64,000 nt of DNA from an uncultured Lachnospiraceae bacterium (GTDB taxonomy: Bacteria; Bacillota; Clostridia; Lachnospirales; Lachnospiraceae). The notes below the pieces were generated by a model that ran no database searches, had not been told where the DNA came from, and saw only the letters and a program-made list of their open reading frames with translations. Made by a program: the position numbers and the translations under genes. Positions 1 through 9,321 of the stretch are shown here, in pieces (within the stretch, counting starts at the first letter, position 1; every line of letters begins with the position of its first letter). The DNA is taken from contig CAJURQ010000002.1 of the NCBI GenBank assembly GCA_910588955.1, positions 261,758-325,757 of the forward strand. The letters are read 5' to 3'.

Positions 1-487
1 CAGCGCCGATCACCATCACTGAAATCCGGTTCTTCTTATTCTGCTGCTTATGCTTTAATCCGCGGAAAAACCGGTAGGAAAAACGGCTCGCAAAGATGCA
101 GACCACCAGAACCGCCATATAGGCGGGGTAGTAACTCCTCGGCACCGCCCGGGTTGTCACCTTGAAAAACTGCAGTCCGACCGCTCCCGCCAGCATGGAC
201 AGCACGCAGCCCACCACGATATTTTGCAGCTCCGTCTCCCCCGCAAAAGCCCACAAACTGTTATAGAGGCGCACCAGATAAAAAATTCCAATCGTTATCA
301 AAATGTTGATCGGCAAAAACTGTTCAATCGGCTGCATGAAGTGTCTCGGAATTTCATCCAGATGAAAATCATAGCGCCACAGAATCGCCACATAGCTTGC
401 AAGGACAATGCTGATAATATCGTATATAATCAGACATGTCCGTCTGTAAAACAGTTTTGCGTTAAAAGGTTTTCTCGTTTTTTCCAT
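1..487 (-). CDS. FlaA1/CapD-like polysaccharide biosynthesis dehydratase, N-terminal part (runs off the left edge)
   Basis: Only the first 162 codons lie in the window; the reading frame is open to base 1. The start is the ATG at 487 (MEKTRKPFNAKLFYRR). The visible part is a polytopic N-terminal region with hydrophobic segments around residues 17-35, 52-72, 80-100 and 115-135. It is followed by a basic stretch and the hydrophobic strand VMVIGA, which is where the Rossmann fold of this family begins. That layout (four membrane segments, then an SDR domain) is typical of the FlaA1/CapD/PglF/WbpM group of UDP-GlcNAc 4,6-dehydratases, which make UDP-4-keto-6-deoxy sugars at the membrane. The catalytic domain itself is outside the window, so the exact reaction cannot be judged. 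It follows the ligase-like gene by 13 bases, so it is probably in the same transcript. Confidence 0.8.
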   Translation of the reverse strand, partial: MEKTRKPFNAKLFYRRTCLIIYDIISIVLASYVAILWRYDFHLDEIPRHFMQPIEQFLPINILITIGIFYLVRLYNSLWAFAGETELQNIVVGCVLSMLAGAVGLQFFKVTTRAVPRSYYPAYMAVLVVCIFASRFSYRFFRGLKHKQQNKKNRISVMVIGA

Positions 488-500
488 ATTAGTATCCGTT

Positions 501-3032
501 TTAAGATTCTTCCTTTCGTATATCCACAAGCAGCGGCGCTATCACAAGAAGCAGGCAGTACGCGATGGGACAGCAGGGATGGAAAATCCACTCCGACAAC
601 CCGGCAACAGCAAAGAGAAGCAGCAGCGCAAGCGGAAACAGCGCGCACTCCCTGTCCTCCCTGTGCCTCCGATAATAGAAAACTGCCTGCACAAGCGTCC
701 CGATTCCCAAAAGAAGGAACACGCAGCCCACAAAGATGCCGTGGTCATACGCCACCTGCAAGTATATGTTATGCGCATGCGCCAGATAATTGCCGTCCGG
801 CTCCATAACGCCCATATCGTCATGCCCCGTATTGTTTAATCTCTCATAATAGCGTGCAAATATATACAACCTGCCATTTGTAAAGGACTCTTCTTTCTCA
901 GCCTCCGCGGCAGCCGCCATATCTTCTGAGGAAGCCAGCAGGATTCTGCCCCCGTTTTCCAGATAGGGACTTCGATACTCCGACTCCCCGTCCGCTTTGC
1001 TGAAAAACAGAAAAGCGTTCAGACATTTCTCCTCGGGAATGCCAAGCACCTTGAGCTGAAAAGTCTGGATGAAGCGTTCCACCGTGATATAGTAGTAGGA
1101 GTCCATATCCCTGCCGTGCACCAGTTCCGGTGGGAACTCTTCGATCTCATGCGCCTCAATATCCGCCGCCACGGCTGGAACCGTCCTCTGCGCCGTAAAC
1201 ATCATGGGAAAACTTATGATAACGGAAAGCGCCATCAGCCCCACGCCCCGCAGGAAACGCCCCCACTTTTCCCTGGCGGAAAGCGTCTTCCCGGAAAAGA
1301 ACGCAACGGGAATCACTACAACCGCCGTCACAAAGACAGCGAGATACCCGGTTCTCGACAGGGTAAACAGCAGATACATGGCTGATGTGCCAAGCACCGC
1401 CAGTTCTTTATAGGTCCCCGCCAGAGAAGGCTTGCGTCCGTATGCGTCCAAAAATTTGACAAGCGCCGCACACACCACCAGAGCCAGATATACGGCGGAA
1501 ATCGTCACCGTGTGGAAATGGAAGGGATAGCGGTAGTACCGAAAATACATATAAGGTCTGTGCAACAGGCAGTAGCCCACCGTCAAAACAAAATGAAGCA
1601 AAATACCGTTTACTATATTGTGCAGCAAAACCGTCCGTTTTACACCCGAAGCCATCCGCAGATAATAAAGCGTAAAACAGCAGACGAGAAAGATCGGCCA
1701 TCCTCTCGTGTTCCGGTAAAGGATCAGCAAAGTGAAAAAACCGCCCACAAGTATACCATACGGTATGGAAATTCGTTTTATTTTCCTCGCAAAAAGCAGT
1801 TTCAAGGTATTCAGTATCACAACCCCCGCGAATACCCCCGCCCAGACCGTCAGCTTAAGCGCCTTCAGATCAAGCTCCGACGGTTCCGCAAGTCCCGCCT
1901 CCACGCTCTTATCCACCAGAACAGCCAGCGCGTCCCGGTAATACATCGGCGCAATCACCGCAGCCGCCACGCCGTAAAGCAAATTGCTCCAGCAGAAAAG
2001 CTCTTTCTTCCGATAAGTCACAATCACGGCAAGTGCGAAGAAAATAAGCACCTGCCTGTACGCCACCGTGTGATGGATTTCATACAGCGCGTTCATATAA
2101 TTGCAGCATCCCCAGATCGCCCCGGCAAACATGAAAGACTGCAGGTCATCCCGCCACCGCTCCCGGATCACCGCAAGCACCGTCCTGTCCGAGGCAAGCC
2201 CGGTTCTGTCATGATTCACCGCATAGAGCGCCGCCGCTGCCGCAAAGACAACCCCCGTCTCATAAAAGAGAATGGAATAGATATCTGTCGTAAAGAGGCG
2301 GCACGGTCCGATCGCCACAGCCGCCGCCACAGCCGCCGCCACAATGACGGGATTCAGGACAAAGCGCATGGCGCGCTCCACCGTGAGCAGGGTGTTCCGC
2401 TCGGGATATCTCTTATAATAAAGCGCGGTAAGGCAGGAAACAAGCACGCCTGCAAGCAGAAATGAGGCGAACAGAACAAGCGTCTTTCCCTTACGCAGAG
2501 GCACCTCGTACACATAGTCCGCAACCATACACTGCTCCGTGTCCTCCACGTCGCCGTAATAGAGCGCGCCTATATAAATATTGATATTATCCCCCGTATT
2601 GTCGGCATAAGCAACGCGAAAGGCGGACTCCACCCCTTGCAGTAAAAAATAGTAGTCCCGTCCCACTTCCGTGTCGATATTTACCTGTACCTTGAGATAA
2701 CCGGGAAATGTCTCCATATCCCCGGTATCGATCACCTGCTGCATCAGCGTCTGCATGGAGGCATCCCGAACCGCGAAATTAAGTTTCTCGCCCTCCACTC
2801 TGTCCGCCAGATAGATCTCAATTTCCTTCAGCCTGTCATACTGGGCGATAAATCTCTGCTGTACCACATAATCCGCGGTAATCTCCTCGGAGACCACCGT
2901 CTGCTGCCTGCTGCTTGCGGCGCGCACGTCCTCGTGGATCAGACGAAACGGCCAGAGAACGAGCGCCGCCCAGACCGCCAGTATCCAGACTGTGCCGCAG
3001 ATAGCCTGTTTTTTATTTAAGATTCGATTCAT
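501..3032 (-). CDS. O-antigen ligase-like (WaaL/PglL superfamily) polytopic membrane protein with large extracytoplasmic insert
   Basis: An 843-residue integral membrane protein. A first membrane segment (about residues 13-30) is followed by a soluble, probably extracellular, region of about 150 residues. Many membrane helices then run from about residue 183. A second soluble loop at about 605-745 leads into HAHNIYLQVAYDHGIFVG at about 745-762, the loop-plus-helix signature of the O-antigen ligase family (Wzy_C). Members transfer a polyprenyl-diphosphate-linked glycan to an acceptor: lipid A, protein or another glycan. In a Gram-positive the acceptor is not lipid A, so cell-wall polymer or protein is more likely (inference). 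The protein is about twice the usual family length because of the two soluble inserts. The start has the SD AGAGG six to seven bases upstream. A weak promoter lies at 3066-3094. It could alternatively be a second polymerase. Confidence 0.8.
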   Translation of the reverse strand: MNRILNKKQAICGTVWILAVWAALVLWPFRLIHEDVRAASSRQQTVVSEEITADYVVQQRFIAQYDRLKEIEIYLADRVEGEKLNFAVRDASMQTLMQQVIDTGDMETFPGYLKVQVNIDTEVGRDYYFLLQGVESAFRVAYADNTGDNINIYIGALYYGDVEDTEQCMVADYVYEVPLRKGKTLVLFASFLLAGVLVSCLTALYYKRYPERNTLLTVERAMRFVLNPVIVAAAVAAAVAIGPCRLFTTDIYSILFYETGVVFAAAAALYAVNHDRTGLASDRTVLAVIRERWRDDLQSFMFAGAIWGCCNYMNALYEIHHTVAYRQVLIFFALAVIVTYRKKELFCWSNLLYGVAAAVIAPMYYRDALAVLVDKSVEAGLAEPSELDLKALKLTVWAGVFAGVVILNTLKLLFARKIKRISIPYGILVGGFFTLLILYRNTRGWPIFLVCCFTLYYLRMASGVKRTVLLHNIVNGILLHFVLTVGYCLLHRPYMYFRYYRYPFHFHTVTISAVYLALVVCAALVKFLDAYGRKPSLAGTYKELAVLGTSAMYLLFTLSRTGYLAVFVTAVVVIPVAFFSGKTLSAREKWGRFLRGVGLMALSVIISFPMMFTAQRTVPAVAADIEAHEIEEFPPELVHGRDMDSYYYITVERFIQTFQLKVLGIPEEKCLNAFLFFSKADGESEYRSPYLENGGRILLASSEDMAAAAEAEKEESFTNGRLYIFARYYERLNNTGHDDMGVMEPDGNYLAHAHNIYLQVAYDHGIFVGCVFLLLGIGTLVQAVFYYRRHREDRECALFPLALLLLFAVAGLSEWIFHPCCPIAYCLLLVIAPLLVDIRKEES

Positions 3033-3065
3033 AGCTTTCCTCTTAATTTATCCCATTTATCCCGT

Positions 3066-3094
3066 AGTTTACCACGTTTGGGATGTTTTTACAA
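3066..3094 (-). promoter_or_regulatory. Possible sigma-A promoter for the ligase-like gene
   Basis: On the minus strand TTGTAA (3089-3094) and TAAACT (3066-3071) are separated by exactly 17 bases, each matching the consensus at four of six positions. It overlaps the argC stop codon and lies about 35 bases upstream of the ligase start. Moderate support only. Confidence 0.4.
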
Positions 3095-4036
3095 ATCAAG
3101 CCCTTTTGCCTCGTCACAGCCCAGAATGATATTCATGCACTGGATGGCGGCGCCGGACGCGCCTTTTCCCAGATTGTCAAACTGGGATGACAATACAATG
3201 CGCTCTTCATTCCCTGTTGCGTAAATTTTCAGCCCGTCCCAGCCGGACAAACCGTTCCCCGCCAGAAAGCCGCTCGCCGCAGTCTCGTCATCCGCGGCGC
3301 TCACCTTGATGAACTGCTTGTCCTTATAATAATCCGCATAATACTGCCGCAGCGATTCCGGCGTCTCCCTCTTTGCCAGCATATCCGCATACAACTGTAC
3401 GGAAACTACCATGCCGCTGTAATAGTCGTCGATGATCGGGGAAAATAAGGGCGTGCGCGCAAGCCCCGTGATTTTCTGCATCTCCTTCAAGTGCTTGTGC
3501 TGCTGCGTCAGCGCGTACTCTCTTCCCGAGGACAGCTCTCTCGGTCGATCCGCATCCCCATAAGCCGCTATAGCTTTCTTCCCCGCTCCGCTGTAACCCG
3601 AAATGGCGAAGCTGCTTACCGGATAGTCTCTCTGAAGAATCCCCTCCGCAATCAGCGGATAGACGAGGGAGATAAAGCCGGTGGCATAGCATCCCGGCAC
3701 CGCGATCCGCTTCCCCTGCGCGATGGCTGTTTTATGTGCCTCCGACAGTTCAGGAAAGCCATACGCCCACCCCTCTTTCGTCCGATGCGCCGTGGACGTG
3801 TCAATAATCACTGCATTTTCGCCTTCCGCCAGAGCGACGGACTCTCTCGCCGCCTCGTCCGGCAGGCACAGAAAAGTGATGTCCGACTCGTGGATCAGTC
3901 TCTTTCTCTCCACCGGATCTTTTCTCAGCTCCGGGCTGATGTGCAGCAGTTCTATATCGTCACGTTTCTGAAAACGCTCGTTGATCCGTAACCCTGTGGT
4001 CCCCTCGCTCCCGTCGATAAACACCTTTGTCTTCAT
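3089..4036 (-). CDS. argC: N-acetyl-gamma-glutamyl-phosphate reductase, short (type 2) ArgC
   Basis: About 315 residues, the length of the short ArgC class. It catalyses the NADPH-dependent reduction of N-acetylglutamyl phosphate to the semialdehyde in arginine synthesis, in the cytoplasm. The N-terminal dinucleotide-binding start KVFIDGSEGTTGLRI, the catalytic cysteine in VPGCYATG (Cys116) and the GYSGAGKKAI segment are intact, so it should be active. The start chosen is the ATG at 4036 (MKTKVFIDG), with GGAAGG upstream; an upstream in-frame ATG at 4063 lacks an SD. It is flanked by polysaccharide genes on both sides, with no other arginine gene in the window. Either it is unrelated cargo in the operon, or it reduces another acyl phosphate. 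Confidence 0.9.
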   Translation of the reverse strand: MKTKVFIDGSEGTTGLRINERFQKRDDIELLHISPELRKDPVERKRLIHESDITFLCLPDEAARESVALAEGENAVIIDTSTAHRTKEGWAYGFPELSEAHKTAIAQGKRIAVPGCYATGFISLVYPLIAEGILQRDYPVSSFAISGYSGAGKKAIAAYGDADRPRELSSGREYALTQQHKHLKEMQKITGLARTPLFSPIIDDYYSGMVVSVQLYADMLAKRETPESLRQYYADYYKDKQFIKVSAADDETAASGFLAGNGLSGWDGLKIYATGNEERIVLSSQFDNLGKGASGAAIQCMNIILGCDEAKGLDL

Positions 4037-4087
4037 AATAATAAGTTTCCTTCCGTCATTCATTTTCAGTCAATTGTACACCGTTTC

Positions 4088-5764
4088 TCACTGTGTATCA
4101 ATATTTTTCGCATCTCCACTGAACCCCATCTGCGCGATCGCCAGAAACAGCGGCATGCCGTACCAGAAAAACAGCACATACCGTGGCAGATAAGTCGGTC
4201 CGAGCAATACCGTCAGCCATAGGAGGAAAATCGGCAAAAAAGGATACAGCAATTCATATCGTCTGTTATTTAATAGCCATGCAAACCAAAACGCATACAG
4301 CCAGAACATGGCGCCCGGAGAAAACAGCCATGAAACCACAGGTATTTTCTCTTTCCAGACCTCCAGCGAAAGCTTGCGGTACACCTCGTCAAGCCAAGGG
4401 ATTTTGCTCTCCCTGACCCCCGGCTGCTCCACCTCGTAGCCGAAATAGGAGTTGTCCTTGTAGGTAAAGGTGAAAACCGTGTTCCCCCCGTACACATTGA
4501 TAATCGTGTCGGGATACCAGAATCCGTACGAGGTCATAAACCATGCGTTCAGATAGATCAAGGGCTTTTTCATGCCGACGCGCAGCCAGAGTTTCGCATA
4601 CCTCCCTTTATCTTTCGCAAACGTTTCATTGTCAAAGCGGTATTTCACCGGGTCGGAAAGCCGCGGCGTATACAGGGAAAGCGCCTCCTCATCCAGCACC
4701 TCGTAGAGAATTTCCCGGTTCTCCCCGGAAAACGCTAGCGGCACATAGTTGTAAGTTCTCGCCAGCTGCTGGATCGGCACGGTCAAAAGCTCCTGATACT
4801 CGGAGTCGTCCGCGTGGAGTGCGGTTTTAAGCCCGCCGTTTATGAGAAGACATCCCGCCACCGCACAGATCGACAGAAAAAACAGCCGCCCCCGCCTCTT
4901 TTTCTGCAGAAAGAGCAGCAGCGGTATCATCACGAGAAAGGCGTAAAAGCCGTTGTTGCGAAGAATCATCATGCCCGTCCCGGCGAATACAAAGAGAACC
5001 TGCCAACCCTTTTTCTCAAAAAATTCCTCCCCCGCACCCATCTCCAAAAGGCAGACGAGCAAAAACAGCAGCGCCAGCGTAAACAGCGCGTCCTTCGCGG
5101 AACAGAGGGTAAACATCACCACCGTGGGAAACAGCCCCAGCCATACAATGCCGAGCATCCGCACCGCGCGGGACACCTTTTTTTTTCGCAGATACGCGAA
5201 AAGAAAAGTAAAAACACCTGCCGCTGCCGCCATCTGCAAAACCGTATAGCAGGCAATACCCAGATTGTAAGAGTCCGTCAGTTTGTGGACGCCGCAGATA
5301 ATGCCGCCAAGGAGCAGTACATGCACGAGGGGATGGTGAGTGGAAAATGTCCGTGTCGCCACCTGTATATATTCATCCTGCGCATCGTACACGAAAAACC
5401 CCGGGTATACCGCCAAAAACACGGGCAGCCAGCACAGAATCAGAAAAAGAAAGGAAAGGACGTCCGCGTACCCGTCCGCCCTTTCAATAACATTAGTTAT
5501 TTTTATAGAGAGTCTCCTGCCCTCTTTTTGCTCCCTCTTCCCCAGCGAATCGAAAAACCGCCACAAAAGCAGTATAAATCCCGTAAAAATAACGGTAAAC
5601 GCCGCCAGCTGCAGCCAGAGCGTGATATCCTTTACATCCACATTCTCCACGTTGTCCAGCCGCGCGCCGAACAGGATCGCCGCCGAGAACAGAAAGGAAA
5701 AAACGCCGGCAATCAGGCGGCTTCTGTTTTCGTTCCGTTTTTTATCGCTCCGCATCTCTCTCAT
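4088..5764 (-). CDS. DUF6020-like polytopic membrane protein (GT-C-like)
   Basis: About 558 residues with many hydrophobic segments throughout. The segment VYPGFFVYDAQDEYIQVA followed by THHPLVHVLLL resembles the first extracytoplasmic loop of GT-C-type glycosyltransferases, where an acidic residue and a downstream HHP motif sit close to the membrane. It resembles the DUF6020 family found in Clostridia, whose reaction is not established. It follows and overlaps a DPM-like GT2, which would supply a polyprenyl-phosphate sugar donor; a role as an extracytoplasmic sugar transferase is inference. Start choice: ATG at 5764 (GAGAG seven bases upstream), with ATG 5755 and GTG 5770 as alternatives. 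A run of nine A (minus strand, near 5178-5187) lies within a KKK stretch. Confidence 0.7.
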   Translation of the reverse strand: MREMRSDKKRNENRSRLIAGVFSFLFSAAILFGARLDNVENVDVKDITLWLQLAAFTVIFTGFILLLWRFFDSLGKREQKEGRRLSIKITNVIERADGYADVLSFLFLILCWLPVFLAVYPGFFVYDAQDEYIQVATRTFSTHHPLVHVLLLGGIICGVHKLTDSYNLGIACYTVLQMAAAAGVFTFLFAYLRKKKVSRAVRMLGIVWLGLFPTVVMFTLCSAKDALFTLALLFLLVCLLEMGAGEEFFEKKGWQVLFVFAGTGMMILRNNGFYAFLVMIPLLLFLQKKRRGRLFFLSICAVAGCLLINGGLKTALHADDSEYQELLTVPIQQLARTYNYVPLAFSGENREILYEVLDEEALSLYTPRLSDPVKYRFDNETFAKDKGRYAKLWLRVGMKKPLIYLNAWFMTSYGFWYPDTIINVYGGNTVFTFTYKDNSYFGYEVEQPGVRESKIPWLDEVYRKLSLEVWKEKIPVVSWLFSPGAMFWLYAFWFAWLLNNRRYELLYPFLPIFLLWLTVLLGPTYLPRYVLFFWYGMPLFLAIAQMGFSGDAKNIDTQ

Positions 5765-6686
5765 CCACACACTCTCTGATCACATACTGCGGCGAATTGT
5801 TCATGGAAATATAAATCCGCCCGATATACTCGCCGATAATTCCCAACATCAGCAAAATCAACCCGCAGAAAAATACGATTGACGCCATCAACGCACTGAA
5901 CCCCACCGGAACAGCCGGGTTTAAAAACTTTTTTACCACCGTATAGATACCGTAAAGAAATCCCGCGCAGGCGGAAACCACGCCAATCACCGTTGCAATC
6001 CGCAAAGGTTTTACACTGAAAGCCGTGAATCCGTTAAACCAAAGCCCGAGAAGCTTTCCGATGGTGTAGCCCGAAGTCCCGATCTCGCGCTCCCTGTGCG
6101 TCACCTCCACATTCGCGATTTTTTTTGTGGCGCGGAGCACCAGCCCGATCACATAGGGATAGGGATTTTCATAGCGGATCAATTCCTGCGCGACAAACCG
6201 CCTCATGGCAAAATAGCTGGAAACATAAAGTTCCTTCGGCTTTCCCAGCATGATCCGGGTCATCAGTTCATTTACCCTGCTTCCAAAATTGCGGAAAAAG
6301 GAATGCCGCTTATGCGTATATTTTGCATAGACCACGTCATAGCCTTCCTCCAGTTTTGCAAGCAGTTTTCCTGCCTCGTCCGCAGGTGTCTGCCCGTCGT
6401 CGTCCAGGCAGACCACCACGTCGCCGCGTGCCTGCCGAAATCCTGCCATAAGCGCCGCGTGCTGCCCGAAATTTCTCGCAAGGTTCACACCGCAAATATC
6501 TTTCCGCCCCTCACACAACCGGCGGATCACGTCAAAGGTATCGTCCGGCGAAGCGTCGTTCACAAGCACGATCTCATACGCATACCCGGACAATTTCTTC
6601 ATCGCCGCATCAATCTCTTTCACCACCCTGCCGATCGTCTGTGCCGACCGGTAGCAGGGAATCACAAAACTGACCAGTTGCTTCAT
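5742..6686 (-). CDS. DPM/GtrB-like GT2 polyprenyl-phosphate sugar transferase
   Basis: About 314 residues. The N-terminal GT-A domain begins VSFVIPCYRSAQTIG and has NDASPDDT and LDDDGQTP, the latter including the metal-binding DxD. Two hydrophobic C-terminal segments (roughly 225-250 and 265-290) end in GEYIGRIYISM, as in GtrB/ArnC/DPM-type enzymes that move a sugar from a nucleotide donor to polyprenyl phosphate at the inner face of the membrane. The ATG at 6686 is chosen because GGAG lies five bases upstream; the upstream in-frame ATG at 6722 would run into the preceding GNAT gene. The following DUF6020-like gene overlaps its 3' end, which suggests translational coupling and a donor-transferase pair. 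Confidence 0.88.
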   Translation of the reverse strand: MKQLVSFVIPCYRSAQTIGRVVKEIDAAMKKLSGYAYEIVLVNDASPDDTFDVIRRLCEGRKDICGVNLARNFGQHAALMAGFRQARGDVVVCLDDDGQTPADEAGKLLAKLEEGYDVVYAKYTHKRHSFFRNFGSRVNELMTRIMLGKPKELYVSSYFAMRRFVAQELIRYENPYPYVIGLVLRATKKIANVEVTHREREIGTSGYTIGKLLGLWFNGFTAFSVKPLRIATVIGVVSACAGFLYGIYTVVKKFLNPAVPVGFSALMASIVFFCGLILLMLGIIGEYIGRIYISMNNSPQYVIRECVDERDAER

Positions 6687-6688
6687 AT

Positions 6689-7225
6689 TTACTCCATTCC
6701 GAGGTGTTTCGAGCTCTCCCACGCGCCGCGCGCCGCCTCCATAAAGAACACCTCTCGTTTCCCCTGTTCCAGATTGACGGTTTCCCGTCTGTCTTCTATC
6801 ATCCGGAAACCTGCTTTTTCATAGCTTTTCCTTGCTCTTGTATTATCCTCCAGCAAACGCAGAAAAATTTTCTGCAATTCCAGTTTCTCAAATCCGTACG
6901 CCAGCATCAGTTTTGCCGCCGCTGTGCCGTACCCTCTGCCGAGCGCTTCCTCCTCGCCGATAAATACGCCGTACTCGGCGGTTTTTTTCTCCCTGTCAAT
7001 ATCCCGCAGGTAGACGCTGCCGATTTCCCAATCATCCACACAGATAATGAACTGCGCCACATGCCCCGGCTCCACCTGCTCTCTGAGCCATGCCATATGC
7101 CCTTCTTCCGTAAAAGGCTTCTGGTAGATAAAATTTTTCCTCACAAATTCTTTGTTCCGCCACGCCACGATCTTCGCCGTGTCTGCCGCTGTGATCGGCC
7201 GCAGATATATTTTCTCCACACTCAT
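6689..7225 (-). CDS. GNAT acetyltransferase, candidate PseH or Fuc4N acetyltransferase
   Basis: 178 residues, one GNAT fold. IYLRPITAADTAKIVAWRN at the N-terminus is typical of the RimJ/RimL-PseH group, and the acetyl-CoA binding loop is seen as LGRGYGTAA. The C-terminal part NTRARKSYEKAGF is the usual closing motif of this group. Two steps encoded in this locus need an acetyltransferase: PseH, on the 4-amino group of the altrosamine intermediate between PseC and PseG, and a WecD/FdtC-like step on dTDP-Fuc4N made by RffA. RffA lies two genes upstream, so both assignments are open. Start at the ATG 7225 with GGAG eight bases upstream. The gene is tightly packed between its neighbours. Confidence 0.8.
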   Translation of the reverse strand: MSVEKIYLRPITAADTAKIVAWRNKEFVRKNFIYQKPFTEEGHMAWLREQVEPGHVAQFIICVDDWEIGSVYLRDIDREKKTAEYGVFIGEEEALGRGYGTAAAKLMLAYGFEKLELQKIFLRLLEDNTRARKSYEKAGFRMIEDRRETVNLEQGKREVFFMEAARGAWESSKHLGME

Positions 7226-7260
7226 ATGCCGCTCTCCACCCGCAGTATCAACAATTCCGT

Positions 7261-9255
7261 TTACCACTCCCATTTTGTCTCCCGCAGATACTGCCCGTCC
7301 TTTGAGATCGGAATCACTTGATACACGCCATAGTTTTCATTGATCCTGCCATATTCTTCGATATAGACGTCCAATCCCTGTTCCGCGTAGGGAACCTCAA
7401 GCCAGACAAGCCCTCTCAAACTTATCTCCTCGTCCGACATGATAAAGCCCGCCTTTCCTTCCGCGAGGGCGTCCGCCGCGTTTTCTATGCCGAAAGCCGC
7501 CAGCTTTTTTTGATACAGCGGGCTCTTGCACATCCAGCCCCCTGCAATGTCATAGTTTGCAGCCGCGTTGTCCCTGCGCTCCAAAAGTTTCCCCGAAAAG
7601 GCAACGGTGGAGTACACGTCCTCAAAATAGAACGTATCCGGATGTGCCCTGCAATAAGCGTCTATCGCCTCCCAATCCCTGTTAATCTCCTGCCGTCTTG
7701 CCTGATCGACGCGCACCGCAGGGAAACCCTTCCACAGCCCCCACAGACAAAGAAAAAAAAGCGCCACGCCCGCAATGGGCAAAATACTTTGAGCTGTCTT
7801 AAATCCAATGGACCGAGTCCCCGAAACCGACGGTTTCGTTAAAGATACCGCAAAAGGCGCCGGAGAATCTACCTTTTCCGGCATATTTCCCACAAAGTAC
7901 ATCCCCCGTTGCAGGCATTGCAAAAAGACGCCCGCCAGCAGGCAAAACTCCACCAGATAGAGGGGGTGGGTAATCCGCTCGGGATCTCGCCCCCGCATGA
8001 GAACGAACATCCACAGCCCGCTTCTCACCACAAGGATCAGGAAAAGATGTACCGCCGCGGCAAGCAGGTTCCGCACATCCTTCCACATTAAAATAACAAT
8101 CGCTATTATATTTATCCCATACCCCAGGAAAACAAGAAGATTGTAGGGCATGTCACCGCCGTGAAAACTTCTGTAACGGTAGAGCCGCAGCTTTTCCTTA
8201 AAAACCGTTCCCCAGTCTCTCTCGCCGCCCACATGCTCCTTCGCGTACACCGCCACATCTCTAAGCAACTGCGCGTCAATTCGCTCGTCGAGACCGAAGT
8301 TATAGTTTTCGAGCAGAATCTGCGCACCGTAAGAAACGCCCTGCTCCTCTAAATCCGTATCAAAAGACTGCCCCGCCAACACCTCGGGATAGAAATCATA
8401 GATCGTTGTCCTGTCGTTAAAAAACTGGCGAAACGTCCTCCACTCGCCTCCGTAGGCAAGGCTGTCCGCCCCGAGGGACAATCCCATACCCACAAGGAGA
8501 AGCAACAGCAGACCTCCATATTTTTGCAGATTTTTTTTCTCGAAAACAGGTCTGTCCGCCCACCATCGAAAAAGTCCCGCAAGCCCCAGAAACGGCAGGG
8601 TGAGAAGCGCCATCTCCGACCGAAGCTGAAAGGCAAGTAAAAATAGAAGCAGCGCTGGAAGACTCCCTCTCATAAAAGCTTTCACGGAATGAGTTTTCGA
8701 CGTTTTCCCGAAAAGCACACCCTCCGGCATAGTCAGGAAAAGAAAAACCGCCGCTCCCACAAGCATACCGCATGTTATTGTATATTGTACATTGACCATA
8801 TGAGTCAGCCATATGCCCCACTGAAAAAACACCAACACCAAAAGGCTGAGTAATTTCCCTACAAAACGCCTGCGCACGTTTCTGCCCGCTGCATCTTCAC
8901 TGCTTGAAACAGACTGTGTCCGCATGTAAAAAACATCCGTCAGCGTACACAGTCTGACGCCCACCAGAAAAAAGCATCCGAACTGACACAGAAACAGGAA
9001 CGTCCCGTACCACGGAAAAGTGCCGCAAATCCGATAACACAGCGCCAGAAGCGCCCCAAGCGGATAGAGAGTCTGCATATTGTGACCGTCCGGCGTGCCG
9101 CTGTAGACCCCCGACATAATGTCCCGCATCATAGTATCATCGTTCATATCAAAGTAAAAGTCAAAAAAGAATCCCGTCAGGAGCGCGCTGACTCCCATAA
9201 CAAGCAACGTAAGTATGCAGTTTCTACATCCCTGTTTCCTATTCTGTTCCATCAA
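7261..9255 (-). CDS. Polytopic membrane protein of unknown function, GT-C-like layout
   Basis: 664 residues. After a first membrane helix comes the conserved-looking segment DMNDDTMMRDIMSGVYSG, an acidic pair in the first extracytoplasmic loop as in many GT-C glycosyltransferases. About ten further hydrophobic segments follow, then a soluble C-terminal region of about 150 residues (from about 515 on, after a last helix). I do not recognise a named family. Between a nucleotide-sugar aminotransferase and a GNAT/GT2 pair, a role in extracytoplasmic sugar transfer or in building the glycan is plausible, but this is inference from layout and position only. Confidence 0.6.
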   Translation of the reverse strand: MMEQNRKQGCRNCILTLLVMGVSALLTGFFFDFYFDMNDDTMMRDIMSGVYSGTPDGHNMQTLYPLGALLALCYRICGTFPWYGTFLFLCQFGCFFLVGVRLCTLTDVFYMRTQSVSSSEDAAGRNVRRRFVGKLLSLLVLVFFQWGIWLTHMVNVQYTITCGMLVGAAVFLFLTMPEGVLFGKTSKTHSVKAFMRGSLPALLLFLLAFQLRSEMALLTLPFLGLAGLFRWWADRPVFEKKNLQKYGGLLLLLLVGMGLSLGADSLAYGGEWRTFRQFFNDRTTIYDFYPEVLAGQSFDTDLEEQGVSYGAQILLENYNFGLDERIDAQLLRDVAVYAKEHVGGERDWGTVFKEKLRLYRYRSFHGGDMPYNLLVFLGYGINIIAIVILMWKDVRNLLAAAVHLFLILVVRSGLWMFVLMRGRDPERITHPLYLVEFCLLAGVFLQCLQRGMYFVGNMPEKVDSPAPFAVSLTKPSVSGTRSIGFKTAQSILPIAGVALFFLCLWGLWKGFPAVRVDQARRQEINRDWEAIDAYCRAHPDTFYFEDVYSTVAFSGKLLERRDNAAANYDIAGGWMCKSPLYQKKLAAFGIENAADALAEGKAGFIMSDEEISLRGLVWLEVPYAEQGLDVYIEEYGRINENYGVYQVIPISKDGQYLRETKWEW

Positions 9256-9321
9256 CTACATACCCCGAATCATCCCTGTTTCTCCTGCATCTGCCGCCCC
9301 ATACCGCCGTTTAGCAGCTCA

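Noticed and set aside
1512..2465. Long open frame (317 codons) on the plus strand
   Set aside because: It is antisense to the ligase-like gene, its product is rich in Arg, His and Lys without recognisable domains, and no ribosome binding site was seen.
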